Below, in pieces: positions 36,788 through 45,319 of a stretch of DNA of 64,000 nucleotides. The stretch is taken from contig VOIU01000005.1 of the NCBI GenBank assembly GCA_007896885.1, forward strand, positions 1 to 64,000. Direction: 5' to 3'. Source of the stretch: Bacteroidaceae bacterium HV4-6-C5C. Lineage in GTDB: Bacteria > Bacteroidota > Bacteroidia > Bacteroidales > Bacteroidaceae. The position numbers were made by a program, and so were the translations under genes. A model generated the notes under the pieces. The model was not told the DNA's origin. It saw only the letters and a list, made by a program, of their open reading frames with translations, and searched no databases. Each line of letters begins with the position of its first letter. The stretch's first letter is position 1.

Positions 36788-37330
36788 ATGCATATTCTAA
36801 AGAAAAGATATTTATTGTTGATCTACACACTTTTATATTTAATTGGTGCGCAAGCGCAGAACCCCGAAAAGAAACAGCTACCTCGTGAAGTTCCTTCTCC
36901 TGAAAGAGTTGCGACTAAGATGACGGATGAAATGAAAAGGGACTTGCAACTTTCGGAGAAGCAATATGATAAGATATATGATTTAAATTTGAAAGAGCAG
37001 AAAATTGTATTTGAGAATGTATTGAGCCATCCGACACTAGGTAATGAAGAGCGTCCTCAAATGGGAGAACATGAGCATTCACGGGAAAATGATGGTGGAG
37101 AGATGGGCCATGGCATGAGACGGAATCATTTTAATTCAAGTGAGAACTTTGGCCATCATTCCATGAATCAGGAAAATGCCGAAAGATTAAAAAAAGTAGC
37201 AGAATCTAATGAGAAGAAGTTCAAAAAGATTTTGACGAAAGAGCAATATGCAAAGTGGGAAGAAATAAAGAAGACTAAACATCCTGCTAAGCCTGAACCG
37301 ATTAATATAAATCCAAATAATAATTTATAA
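36788..37330 (+). CDS. His-rich periplasmic protein, DUF4890-like
   Basis: 180 residues with a signal peptide (about 1-22, cleavage after AQA). The first half is helical with a Spy/CpxP-like look (PSPERVATKMTDEMKRDLQLSEKQYDKIYDLNLKEQ). Residues about 94-125 form a His/Gly/Met-rich stretch (GEHEHSREND..GEMGHGMRRNHF..FGHHSMN) that could bind a metal such as Cu, Ni or Zn. The second half repeats a helical motif with KKFKKILTKEQYAKWEEIKK. This resembles the Bacteroidales DUF4890 family, related in style to Spy/CpxP periplasmic proteins. Role unknown; perhaps a periplasmic chaperone or metal buffer. Confidence 0.6.
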   Translation: MHILKKRYLLLIYTLLYLIGAQAQNPEKKQLPREVPSPERVATKMTDEMKRDLQLSEKQYDKIYDLNLKEQKIVFENVLSHPTLGNEERPQMGEHEHSRENDGGEMGHGMRRNHFNSSENFGHHSMNQENAERLKKVAESNEKKFKKILTKEQYAKWEEIKKTKHPAKPEPININPNNNL

Positions 37331-37396
37331 TACTCATACACACTAGAGACTCTCTCTAAATAGCGTTTTTTCATGTATTATTGACTGTTTGCCGTT

Positions 37397-37426
37397 CCAC
37401 CCCCGTGAGGGGAGGGGGCGGTTTTT
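37397..37426 (+). terminator. Rho-independent terminator of the His-rich protein gene
   Basis: CCACCCCC at 37397-37404 pairs with GGGGGCGG at 37414-37421 (one mismatch), followed by TTTTT. It lies 67 bases after the stop codon at 37330. Confidence 0.75.
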
Positions 37427-37480
37427 CTATTAATTAAGCTAGAGCTCTCAATTATTGTTTGTCTTCTTTCATAAAAGAGA

Positions 37481-37512
37481 GTGATAATATCACGAAAATG
37501 GGTGATCATCAC
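37481..37512. promoter_or_regulatory. Two GTGAT/ATCAC dyads upstream of the susR-like gene
   Basis: GTGATAATATCAC (37481-37493) and GTGATCATCAC (37502-37512) are each perfect odd-centred palindromes. Their starts are 21 bases apart (two helical turns), and they sit about 52 to 83 bases before the -7 box at 37564. They look like paired binding sites of a dimeric regulator. Confidence 0.55.
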
Positions 37513-37563
37513 TTTATGAGTAGCCTTTTCTTTCTTAGTATTTCTTTACTAAAAAAGAACTTA

Positions 37564-37571
37564 TATCTTTG
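37564..37571 (+). promoter_or_regulatory. Bacteroides -7 box of the susR-like gene
   Basis: TATCTTTG matches TAnnTTTG, 14 bases before the ATG at 37586 and 26 before the in-frame ATG at 37598. No exact -33 TTTG; a TTTC lies at 37541. Confidence 0.45.
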
Positions 37572-37585
37572 TAACATCTAATTAT

Positions 37586-39211
37586 ATGAAAGGGTCTATG
37601 AAGCGATATTTTTTGTTCTTCTATTTTTTATTGTTGACCGCAATATCGACTGTAGCCCGCCCTATGGTAGACTCTTTATTGATACAATTGGATAACACAA
37701 TTGCAAGCCGCTCCATATATGAGGCAGCCAAGATAAAACGAATAAATATAATAAAAGATAAACTTCATAAGCCTCACCTTTCTATTGAGCAGCGCTATCA
37801 AATTAACGACCTCTTGTTTCATGAATACGAATCGTATGTTTGTGATTCTGCCCGACGTTATGTTGATGCAAATATTAAGATTGCTTCTGGTTTAGGACGG
37901 CGGGAGTGGCTTACTGAAGCCTTACTCAAGAAGGCTCACATATTGGCCACATCGGGGTTATATGTTGAGGCAATGAAACTATTGGAATCTATTGACAAAG
38001 AACATTTGGAAAAAGAAACATTGGTCGATTATTATATCGCATTTGAAAATCTTTACCTATATCAGGCTGAGTATGCTAAGGGAGATGAATATATGCAGAC
38101 TTATCTTAAGGCAATGAATCTGTATCGTGACTCTGTTCTGTCTGTTGTTCCTGACAGATCATATCAGTACATTATCACAAAAGTTCCCGCGCTGGTTGAG
38201 CAGCAAAAGCTAAATGAAGCGGAACATCTCCTGCTATCTTATTTACCTCAGGTATCTACCGATACCCGTAATTATGCCGTGTTGACTTCGATTCTAGCAT
38301 TTGTTTATGAGTGTAGCGGACGTACAGAAGCTAGGAAAGAATACTTGATAAAGAGTGCTATCTCCGACGTTAAGGCTGTGGTGAAAGAGAATAATTCACT
38401 CAGAGCATTATCTGAACTTTTATATCAAGAAGGGCAGATAGAACGTGCCGATCATTATGTAAAGGTAAGCATGGAAGATGCCAACGTATATAATGCCAGA
38501 CTTCGTAATGTACAGGCTTCGAAGATGCTGCCTATAATCGATAAGGTATACCAATCCGAGAAAGAATATCAGCAACAAGTACTGCGCTGGATGTTAGGCA
38601 TTATAAGTATATTATCTTTTTTCCTTTTATTGGCTATTGTATATGTCATTGTGCAGATGAAGAAGCTGGCACGTGCTAATGAAAAGCAGCGGCAGACTAA
38701 TCATTCGTTGACAGAGGCAAATTGTATAAAGGAGGAATATATCGGGCGTTTTTTAAGTCTTTGTTCTGCATATATCGATAAATTAGAAGTGTATCGGCGT
38801 ATGTTGAATAAGAAAGCTTCTTCAGGCAAAACTGAAGAACTTTTCCGGACATTGAAATCGACGCAGTTTGTAGATGATGAATTGAAAGAGTTTTATCATA
38901 GCTTTGACACCTCATTTCTTAATATCTTCCCTGACTTTGTAGAGAGTTTTAATTCCTTATTACCTGAGAAAGAGCAAATCCATCCTAAGCAGGGAGAGAA
39001 ACTGACTACGGAACTTCGTATATTCGCTCTTATTCGTTTAGGAATTACCGATAGCTCTAAGATTGCAGATTTTCTTCGTTACTCAATAACCACAATTTAT
39101 ACCTATCGCTCCAAGCTTCGTAATAAATCTCTTTATAAAGATAGCTTTGAAGAAAGAGTGATGAAAATAGCTTCTTTTGATAATGCAGGTTCTGGTCATC
39201 AAATCCATTAA
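37586..39211 (+). CDS. susR: SusR-like membrane regulator of the starch locus
   Basis: 541 residues (ATG at 37586; an in-frame ATG at 37598 gives a cleaner signal). Signal peptide about 5-24; a helical TPR-like sensor region in the periplasm (about 40-325); one span (about 336-357, LGIISILSFFLLLAIVYVIV); a cytoplasmic region with a short coiled coil (about 358-380), then a C-terminal HTH (about 475-515, RIFALIRLGITDSSKIADFL...TIYTYRSKLRNK). This is the layout of SusR, which senses maltose and larger malto-oligosaccharides and activates the sus genes. The gene is divergent from nothing and lies just before susC on the same strand, separated by 277 bases with regulatory-looking DNA. The name rests on architecture and context. 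Confidence 0.82.
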   Translation: MKGSMKRYFLFFYFLLLTAISTVARPMVDSLLIQLDNTIASRSIYEAAKIKRINIIKDKLHKPHLSIEQRYQINDLLFHEYESYVCDSARRYVDANIKIASGLGRREWLTEALLKKAHILATSGLYVEAMKLLESIDKEHLEKETLVDYYIAFENLYLYQAEYAKGDEYMQTYLKAMNLYRDSVLSVVPDRSYQYIITKVPALVEQQKLNEAEHLLLSYLPQVSTDTRNYAVLTSILAFVYECSGRTEARKEYLIKSAISDVKAVVKENNSLRALSELLYQEGQIERADHYVKVSMEDANVYNARLRNVQASKMLPIIDKVYQSEKEYQQQVLRWMLGIISILSFFLLLAIVYVIVQMKKLARANEKQRQTNHSLTEANCIKEEYIGRFLSLCSAYIDKLEVYRRMLNKKASSGKTEELFRTLKSTQFVDDELKEFYHSFDTSFLNIFPDFVESFNSLLPEKEQIHPKQGEKLTTELRIFALIRLGITDSSKIADFLRYSITTIYTYRSKLRNKSLYKDSFEERVMKIASFDNAGSGHQIH

Positions 39212-39418
39212 TCACTCTCAGCTCCAACCTCACGAACTATCTAGGGTTTTGCATTAATAGTGTCTGATAATTAAAAAACGAGCTTTCTAAGTCCAGCATC
39301 TACTCTATTTCATTTAGTTTTTTGGCTTTGCGTATTTGGCTATTATATTTAAAATCAGAATATTGTCTCTATGGGCGTTTAGATTTTATCTAGTTGCTAT
39401 CTTTTTTTGAAAGTCTTT

Positions 39419-39446
39419 CACTGATATTTGCAAATGCGCTTCAGTG
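39419..39446. promoter_or_regulatory. Nested dyad upstream of susC
   Basis: Arms CACTGA (39419-39424) and TCAGTG (39441-39446) enclose a perfect 10-bp palindrome ATTTGCAAAT (39426-39435). A near -7 box GATATTTG (39423-39430) overlaps it. The site ends 42 bases before the susC ATG, so it could be an operator for SusR or simply the core promoter. Confidence 0.5.
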
Positions 39447-39488
39447 TGAGAAGCGATAAAACGAAAGTTAACGTAAAAATCTGAAATT

Positions 39489-42400
39489 ATGAAAGTCTCA
39501 AAAAAGAAGCAACGTTTCTACAAACAATTCCTTTTGTTGATAGGGCTATTCTTCTCCATTTGTGTGTCTGCACAAGTATCTACTATTCATGGAAAGGTCG
39601 TAGATTCTTCCGGGGAGCCTGTTATCGGTGCTAATATTCTTCTAAAAGGAACTTCAAACGGCACAATCACAGATATGAATGGCATATTTAGATTGTCGGG
39701 AGTATCTCGCGGAGATGTATTGGTTGTTACATTTATGGGTTATAAGGCGGTGGAGATCCCTTGCGCTGGGAAAACCAATTTTAATATTGTCATGCAGGAT
39801 GATACGCAGACGCTGAGTGAGGTTGTCGTCATAGGCTATGGGCAAGTACGTAAAAGTGACGCTACCGGATCTTTAACTTCTGTAAAAGCAGATCCTTCTG
39901 TCAGAGGATTGGCTCCTAATGCACAGGATATGCTCATTGGTAAGATAGCCGGTGTTAATATTACAACAGGAGGTGGATCTCCATCTTCCGGTGCAACGAT
40001 TCGTATTCGTGGAGGTTCTTCTCTTTCTGCTAGCAATGACCCTTTGCTGATTGTCGATGGTGTTCCGTTGGATAATACAGGTATAGGGGGAGTTGGGAAT
40101 TTACTTAGCACGGTGAATCCCACGGATATTGAAACTTTCACTGTATTGAAGGATGCTTCCGCTACAGCTATATACGGATCTCGCGCTTCCAATGGTGTCA
40201 TTATGATTACTACCAAAAAAGGAGCTAAGGGCAAACCCCATGTTACTTATGATGGCAATGTATCAGTCGGGATGCGGGTAAATCAAGTGGATGTACTTAG
40301 TGGAGATGAGTTTCGTAATTTTGTGACGGAAACATTTAAGGGATTAACCAATGAAGCTGAGGTCGTAGGAAAGCTAGGTAAAGAGAATACCGACTGGCAA
40401 GATGCGATTTTTAAAACGGCTGTCAGCACCGAGCATAATGTCAGTGTTTATGGAGCCATAAAGGATGTTGTTCCTTTCCGTGCTTCTGCAGGTTATATTA
40501 ATCTGAACGGTATCTTGAAGACTTCAAATATGGAGCGTTACACGGGGAGTCTTTCTCTAACTCCTTCTTTGTTCGACGATCACCTTAAACTGAATTTGAA
40601 TGGTAAGGGTATGTATATTAAAAATCGCTTTGCCAATCAATCGGCTATAGGTTCTGCCATAGCAATGGATCCTACTCAACCGGTCTATGATCCTAATAGT
40701 ATATTCGGAGGATATTATACTTGGACTGGAGCCGACGGTAATATTCTGAATGTGGCAACTAAAAACCCTCTTTCACTACTCGAAATGACAAATGATCATT
40801 CCGATGTCTTTAATTTCGTAGGGAGCGCACAGATGGATTATAAAGTTCATTTCTTACCCGATCTGCGTCTGACATTAAATCTTGGCTTGGACTATTCTAA
40901 AAGTACCGGTCATAAGTATATTTCGGAGTTCGCACCTTCCGATTATTTGAATGGGGGATATGATGGGAATTGGGATCAGAAAAGACGTAACAGTCTACTC
41001 GACTTTTATGCGCAATATTCTAAAGACTTCTCTTTCCTCAAAAGTCATTTTGATGTAATGGGTGGTTATTCCTGGCAACATTATTGGAGAGATGGAAGCA
41101 ACCATGATTATAGAATTTCCAAGTTGGATGCAAATGGAAATCCTGAGGTAGTGAGCATTAGCAGTTATGAGACAGAGAACTATCTGGTTTCTTTCTTCGG
41201 TCGTTTAAATTATAGCGTTCTCGATAAATATCTTCTGACTTTTACTATACGTGATGACGGTTCTTCACGCTTCCATAAAGATAATCGTTGGGGAATATTC
41301 CCTTCGGTGGCTCTGGCATGGCGGGTTATAAATGAAGGATTCCTTAAAGATCAGGATGTTTTAAGTGATTTAAAGCTTCGCTTAGGCTGGGGTATGACAG
41401 GTCAGCAAGATATTAATCAGGGTGATTATCCTTATATGGGCCGTTATGAACAAGCTGTAGGAACTCAAGCCAATTATATCGGTGGATATGTTAACGGTAC
41501 TCCGACATGGATTCCTGTCATTCGTCCGACGTCATTCAATCCCGATCTGAAGTGGGAATCGACGACTACCTATAATGTCGGCATGGATTATGGTTTCTTA
41601 AAGAATCGCATAAATGGTTCATTCGACTTCTATTATCGTAAGACCAAAGATCTTATTAATGCCGAAACAAAGGTTGCAGCTGGAACTAACTTTAGTGAAT
41701 ATGTCGTTGCCAATATCGGCTCTTTGAAGAATGTCGGTACAGAATTCTCTATTAATACCATTCCATTCACAAACAAAGATTGGCAATGGGAGTTGGGGGC
41801 CAATGTCGCTTACAATAAAAATGAAATTACCGAGTTAAGCTATGGTGATAATAAGAGTGCAATCCGACGCTATGGCACTACCGGCGGTGACGGAGGGTTT
41901 CAGTTGCTCGCCCATACTGTCGGTAATCCTGCCGGAATGTACTATGTGTACGAACAGATCTATGACACCAACGGAAAACCTATAGAAGGGATGTATAAAG
42001 ACCGTAACAGTGACGGACAGATCAACGAAAAAGATCTTTATCTATATCATAAACCTGCTCCCGACTGGACGTTCGGCTTGAATACAAAATTGACATGGCG
42101 TGCGTGGGATCTTTCTGTTGCAGGACATGGCAGCATTGGCAACTACAACTACAATGCCATAGCAGCAAATAATGCAGAGCTTGCTCCTGCCCGTGTATAT
42201 GCCAACGAGTTCTTGTCTAACCGTGTACAAAGTGCTTTTGATACTAATTTTCAGACAAAGAAAGTTCTTTCCGATTACTATGTGCAAAATGCATCTTTCT
42301 TCCGTATCGATAATATTACGCTAGGATGGTCTTTCGATCGCATTGCCCGTAGCCATATTAAGGGAAGAATTTACGGAACCGTTCAAAATCCTGTTGTCTT

Positions 42401-42503
42401 TACCGCATACAAGGGACTTGATCCGGAAGTAGCGGGTGGTGTGGATAATGATTTTTATCCAAGACCCTTGACGCTGATGCTTGGTATAAACTTAAACTTC
42501 TAA
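39489..42503 (+). CDS. susC: SusC-like TonB-dependent receptor
   Basis: 1004 residues, typical of SusC. A signal peptide (about 14-31) is followed by a carboxypeptidase-D-like domain (about 33-110, IHGKVVDSSGEPVIGANILLKGTSNGTITD...), the TonB box/plug (LSEVVVIGYGQVRKSDATGS), and the barrel with the conserved IYGSRASNGVIMITTKKG. The barrel ends in an aromatic residue (LNLNF). It forms the TonB-powered outer-membrane channel for malto-oligosaccharides together with SusD. It is the first gene of a colinear run with susD 17 bases after the stop. Confidence 0.93.
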   Translation: MKVSKKKQRFYKQFLLLIGLFFSICVSAQVSTIHGKVVDSSGEPVIGANILLKGTSNGTITDMNGIFRLSGVSRGDVLVVTFMGYKAVEIPCAGKTNFNIVMQDDTQTLSEVVVIGYGQVRKSDATGSLTSVKADPSVRGLAPNAQDMLIGKIAGVNITTGGGSPSSGATIRIRGGSSLSASNDPLLIVDGVPLDNTGIGGVGNLLSTVNPTDIETFTVLKDASATAIYGSRASNGVIMITTKKGAKGKPHVTYDGNVSVGMRVNQVDVLSGDEFRNFVTETFKGLTNEAEVVGKLGKENTDWQDAIFKTAVSTEHNVSVYGAIKDVVPFRASAGYINLNGILKTSNMERYTGSLSLTPSLFDDHLKLNLNGKGMYIKNRFANQSAIGSAIAMDPTQPVYDPNSIFGGYYTWTGADGNILNVATKNPLSLLEMTNDHSDVFNFVGSAQMDYKVHFLPDLRLTLNLGLDYSKSTGHKYISEFAPSDYLNGGYDGNWDQKRRNSLLDFYAQYSKDFSFLKSHFDVMGGYSWQHYWRDGSNHDYRISKLDANGNPEVVSISSYETENYLVSFFGRLNYSVLDKYLLTFTIRDDGSSRFHKDNRWGIFPSVALAWRVINEGFLKDQDVLSDLKLRLGWGMTGQQDINQGDYPYMGRYEQAVGTQANYIGGYVNGTPTWIPVIRPTSFNPDLKWESTTTYNVGMDYGFLKNRINGSFDFYYRKTKDLINAETKVAAGTNFSEYVVANIGSLKNVGTEFSINTIPFTNKDWQWELGANVAYNKNEITELSYGDNKSAIRRYGTTGGDGGFQLLAHTVGNPAGMYYVYEQIYDTNGKPIEGMYKDRNSDGQINEKDLYLYHKPAPDWTFGLNTKLTWRAWDLSVAGHGSIGNYNYNAIAANNAELAPARVYANEFLSNRVQSAFDTNFQTKKVLSDYYVQNASFFRIDNITLGWSFDRIARSHIKGRIYGTVQNPVVFTAYKGLDPEVAGGVDNDFYPRPLTLMLGINLNF

Positions 42504-42520
42504 TTCTAAATAAAGATAGC

Positions 42521-44092
42521 ATGAAAAATATATATAAAACTTTTTATACTCTGGTATGTGGAGTATTATTGGTCTCTTCTTGCATAAACGACCTTGATAC
42601 GGTGCCTCTTGCTGATAATGTGCTATTACCGGAAGCTGCATGGAGTGATACTCAGACCTACTCCAGCTTCTTAGCCAAGATTTATGCGGGCTTTTCAATC
42701 AGTGGTAATGAAGGACCTTCGGGTATGCCCGATATTGTAGGAAGCGATCAGGGTGAAGCAACATTCTTGCGTGCGTATTGGAACTTGCAGGAGCTCCCTA
42801 CGGATGAGGCTGCCATTGCATGGAGTGATGATGGATTGAATGGCTTACAGTTTGATCAATGGACTTCCAGCAATCGTTTTTGTGAACTGAACTATAACCG
42901 TATGCTACTCAATGTTGCATATTGTAATGAATATCTTCGTCAGACTGCTCCTGAAAAACTGGCTTCACGTGGAGTGGACGATGCATTAAAGACCCAAGTG
43001 GAGACTTATCGGTATGAGGTGCGTGCTTTGCGTGCATTAAACTACTATTTCTTGCTGGATCTTTATGCAAACGTTCCTTATATCACGGAAGGTGATGGTG
43101 TAGGCTCCTATCTCCCGGAACAAAAAGGCAGGGATTTCCTCTTCCCATGGATTGAGAGTGAACTAAAAGCCTGTGAGGGACATTTGCCTGCAAAGTCAAT
43201 GGCTAATTACGGCAGGGTGAATGATCCTACGGTATGGATGATTCTATCGAAGCTTTATCTTAATTCAGAAGTTTACATCAATGAAAAGCATTATACAGAA
43301 GCGTTGACTTACCTTAATAAAGTGCTGGGGGCGGGTTATGTACTCGATCCGACTTATAAGAACATGTTTGGTGCTGATAACCATTTGTCGACCGAAATCA
43401 TCTTCCCTATTGTATTTGATGGAAAGTCGGCTACATCTTATGGTGGCACGACTTATCTGATGGCTGCTGCCTACGGTTCGGATATGGACCCGGGTAAAAA
43501 CTTCGGTTTGGCACAATCATGGTCGGGTGTCCGTTCAACGCAAGCTCTTACCACTTTGTTTGGCGACAATGACAAACGTGCGCTTTTCTGGAAAGAAAAA
43601 CGGACTCAGGATGTCACTCAATGGAGTGATTATAATACAGGTTGGGCTGTTGTCAAATATACAAATATGAAGAGTGACGGCACTCCCGGATCGGACAATG
43701 TATTTCCTGACACAGACTTCCCGATGTATCGTTTGGCAGATGCTTACTTAATGTATGCTGAGGCTGTGTTAAGAGGGGGAACTGGTGGCGACAAGACTCT
43801 TGCGCTGGGATATGTCAACGACTTGCGCAGACGTGCCGGAGTTAGTGTGATTGGTGATTCTGATCTGACATTGGATTTCTTACTCAATGAACGGGCTCGT
43901 GAGCTTTATTGGGAAGGTCATCGTCGGACTGATTTGATCCGCTTCGGTAAGTTTACCAAAAACTATGCGTGGCCATGGAAGAACGGAGTATATGCAGGCA
44001 CAGCCAATATTGATGATAAGTATAAACTCTATCCGATACCGGCGGCTGAACTGGTAGCTAATCCTAATATTAAGCAAAATACGGGATTTTGA
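42521..44092 (+). CDS. susD: SusD-like surface glycan-binding lipoprotein
   Basis: 523 residues. A lipoprotein signal with Cys21 in VSSCIN; the N-terminal SusD-like part is TPR-like (for example ALRALNYYFLLDLYANVPYI), and the C-terminal part has the RagB/SusD pattern ERARELYWEGHRRTDLIRFGKF. It forms the lid on the SusC channel and binds the starch helix through aromatic residues. It lies between susC (17 bases) and the susE-like gene (75 bases to the chosen start). Confidence 0.92.
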   Translation: MKNIYKTFYTLVCGVLLVSSCINDLDTVPLADNVLLPEAAWSDTQTYSSFLAKIYAGFSISGNEGPSGMPDIVGSDQGEATFLRAYWNLQELPTDEAAIAWSDDGLNGLQFDQWTSSNRFCELNYNRMLLNVAYCNEYLRQTAPEKLASRGVDDALKTQVETYRYEVRALRALNYYFLLDLYANVPYITEGDGVGSYLPEQKGRDFLFPWIESELKACEGHLPAKSMANYGRVNDPTVWMILSKLYLNSEVYINEKHYTEALTYLNKVLGAGYVLDPTYKNMFGADNHLSTEIIFPIVFDGKSATSYGGTTYLMAAAYGSDMDPGKNFGLAQSWSGVRSTQALTTLFGDNDKRALFWKEKRTQDVTQWSDYNTGWAVVKYTNMKSDGTPGSDNVFPDTDFPMYRLADAYLMYAEAVLRGGTGGDKTLALGYVNDLRRRAGVSVIGDSDLTLDFLLNERARELYWEGHRRTDLIRFGKFTKNYAWPWKNGVYAGTANIDDKYKLYPIPAAELVANPNIKQNTGF

Positions 44093-44109
44093 TTCTGGAG
44101 ATCATCCAA

Positions 44110-44131
44110 GGGATAATTTAATGATTATCCC
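44110..44131 (+). promoter_or_regulatory. Intercistronic hairpin between susD and susE
   Basis: A perfect 8-bp stem (GGGATAAT at 44110-44117, ATTATCCC at 44124-44131) with a 6-base loop. It has no run of T after it, so it is more likely an mRNA stability or processing element than a terminator; it could lower downstream expression relative to susC/susD. Confidence 0.6.
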
Positions 44132-44167
44132 GACTTATTAATTATGAACTTTTTTAATCGTTTATAT

Positions 44168-45319
44168 ATGAAAAAGTACTTATTCCTTAGTGTTATTCTT
44201 GTCCTTCTCTTTGGTTCTTGTGCCGAAAGAGATAAGGAACCTATTCTGACCAAAGTCAATCCCAGTACTCTGAATAGCTTACCGTTTGAGTCGGCTTCTC
44301 TTAGCCAACCGGCCGAAGGCGCCAGTCCGTTGTTATGTACGGTAACTTGGAGTGCAACTCAGTTCTTTCTTGACGGTCAGGAAGAGTCATCGTCTGTCGG
44401 TCCGATATCATATACTCTTGAATTGGCAAAAGCGGGGACGGATTTCAGTAATCCTCAATCACTTGCCGTAACCTCGTCTCTCCATGCCGATATACTGACA
44501 AAGACTATCAACGATTTGCTGACTAAGACATTGAATGTCCAGCCTGGTGAAACGTTTGATGCGGAGTTGAGACTGACTGCGACTTACGGAGAGGGATTGC
44601 CTAAAACCGTAGCGTCGTCCAATCTTCTAAAGTTGACCCTTACGCCTTATGAAGAGGTGGTTGAAAACCAGTTGAAAGCTGTCTATATATGTGGTGATAT
44701 GAATGGATGGAATAATTCGAATACGGACTTTATCATGTTTCGTGATGATAGCGATCCGTCCAATCCGGTATATACGTATACGGGACGTATAGCTGCCAAC
44801 TGTTACTTTAAGTTCTGCCCGGAGGAAGCACTTGGCACTTATAAGATGTATTGCGACAAGGGTGACGGGCAGATGTCTTACGAGGAAAATGCAGGCGGCG
44901 CTTTCTACAATGCGACGGAAGGTTATAAGACCATAACCATCAATGCCAAGGATATGACCTATACCATCACTGATTTCGACATGACAAATGCCAAGACATG
45001 GGATATGGTGAACTTTGTAGGTGATTTCTGTGGCTGGGGGGCGAATAATGCTGATCCTGCCATGACTCCAAGTAGTTATGACCCACATATCTGGAGCCTG
45101 ACGGTTAATGTTGACAATCCGGGTTATGGAGTGAAGTTCCGCGTAGATCATAGCTGGGATAACAGATGGTGCCCGAAAGTTCCTTCAAACATACCTTATG
45201 GAGTAGCCGAATATAATCCTACAAGTCAGGATAATAATATCAGCATACAGGATTCGGGTGAATATAGTGTGAAGTTTAACGACCTTACAGGTCATTATGT
45301 AGTAATGTTGAAGAAATGA
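44168..45319 (+). CDS. susE: SusE/SusF-like outer-membrane starch-binding lipoprotein
   Basis: About 383 residues from the ATG at 44168, which begins a proper lipoprotein signal (MKKYLFLSVILVLLFGSC, Cys18); the ATG at 44144 would add eight residues. The N-terminal part (about 22-165) is a SusE-like domain (KVNPSTLNSLPFESASLSQP...), and the C-terminal part carries two starch-binding-type modules (about 175-280 and 285-383; AVYICGDMNGWNNSN..., MVNFVGDFCGWGANN...) with tryptophans in place. It would bind starch on the cell surface. Size is close to SusE; a separate SusF is missing. Its TGA overlaps the start of the GH13 gene (ATGA). Confidence 0.87.
   Translation: MKKYLFLSVILVLLFGSCAERDKEPILTKVNPSTLNSLPFESASLSQPAEGASPLLCTVTWSATQFFLDGQEESSSVGPISYTLELAKAGTDFSNPQSLAVTSSLHADILTKTINDLLTKTLNVQPGETFDAELRLTATYGEGLPKTVASSNLLKLTLTPYEEVVENQLKAVYICGDMNGWNNSNTDFIMFRDDSDPSNPVYTYTGRIAANCYFKFCPEEALGTYKMYCDKGDGQMSYEENAGGAFYNATEGYKTITINAKDMTYTITDFDMTNAKTWDMVNFVGDFCGWGANNADPAMTPSSYDPHIWSLTVNVDNPGYGVKFRVDHSWDNRWCPKVPSNIPYGVAEYNPTSQDNNISIQDSGEYSVKFNDLTGHYVVMLKK

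Noticed and set aside
44627-45151. 174-codon frame opposite the susE-like gene
   Set aside because: Shadow of a clear starch-binding lipoprotein; no signal peptide or motif.
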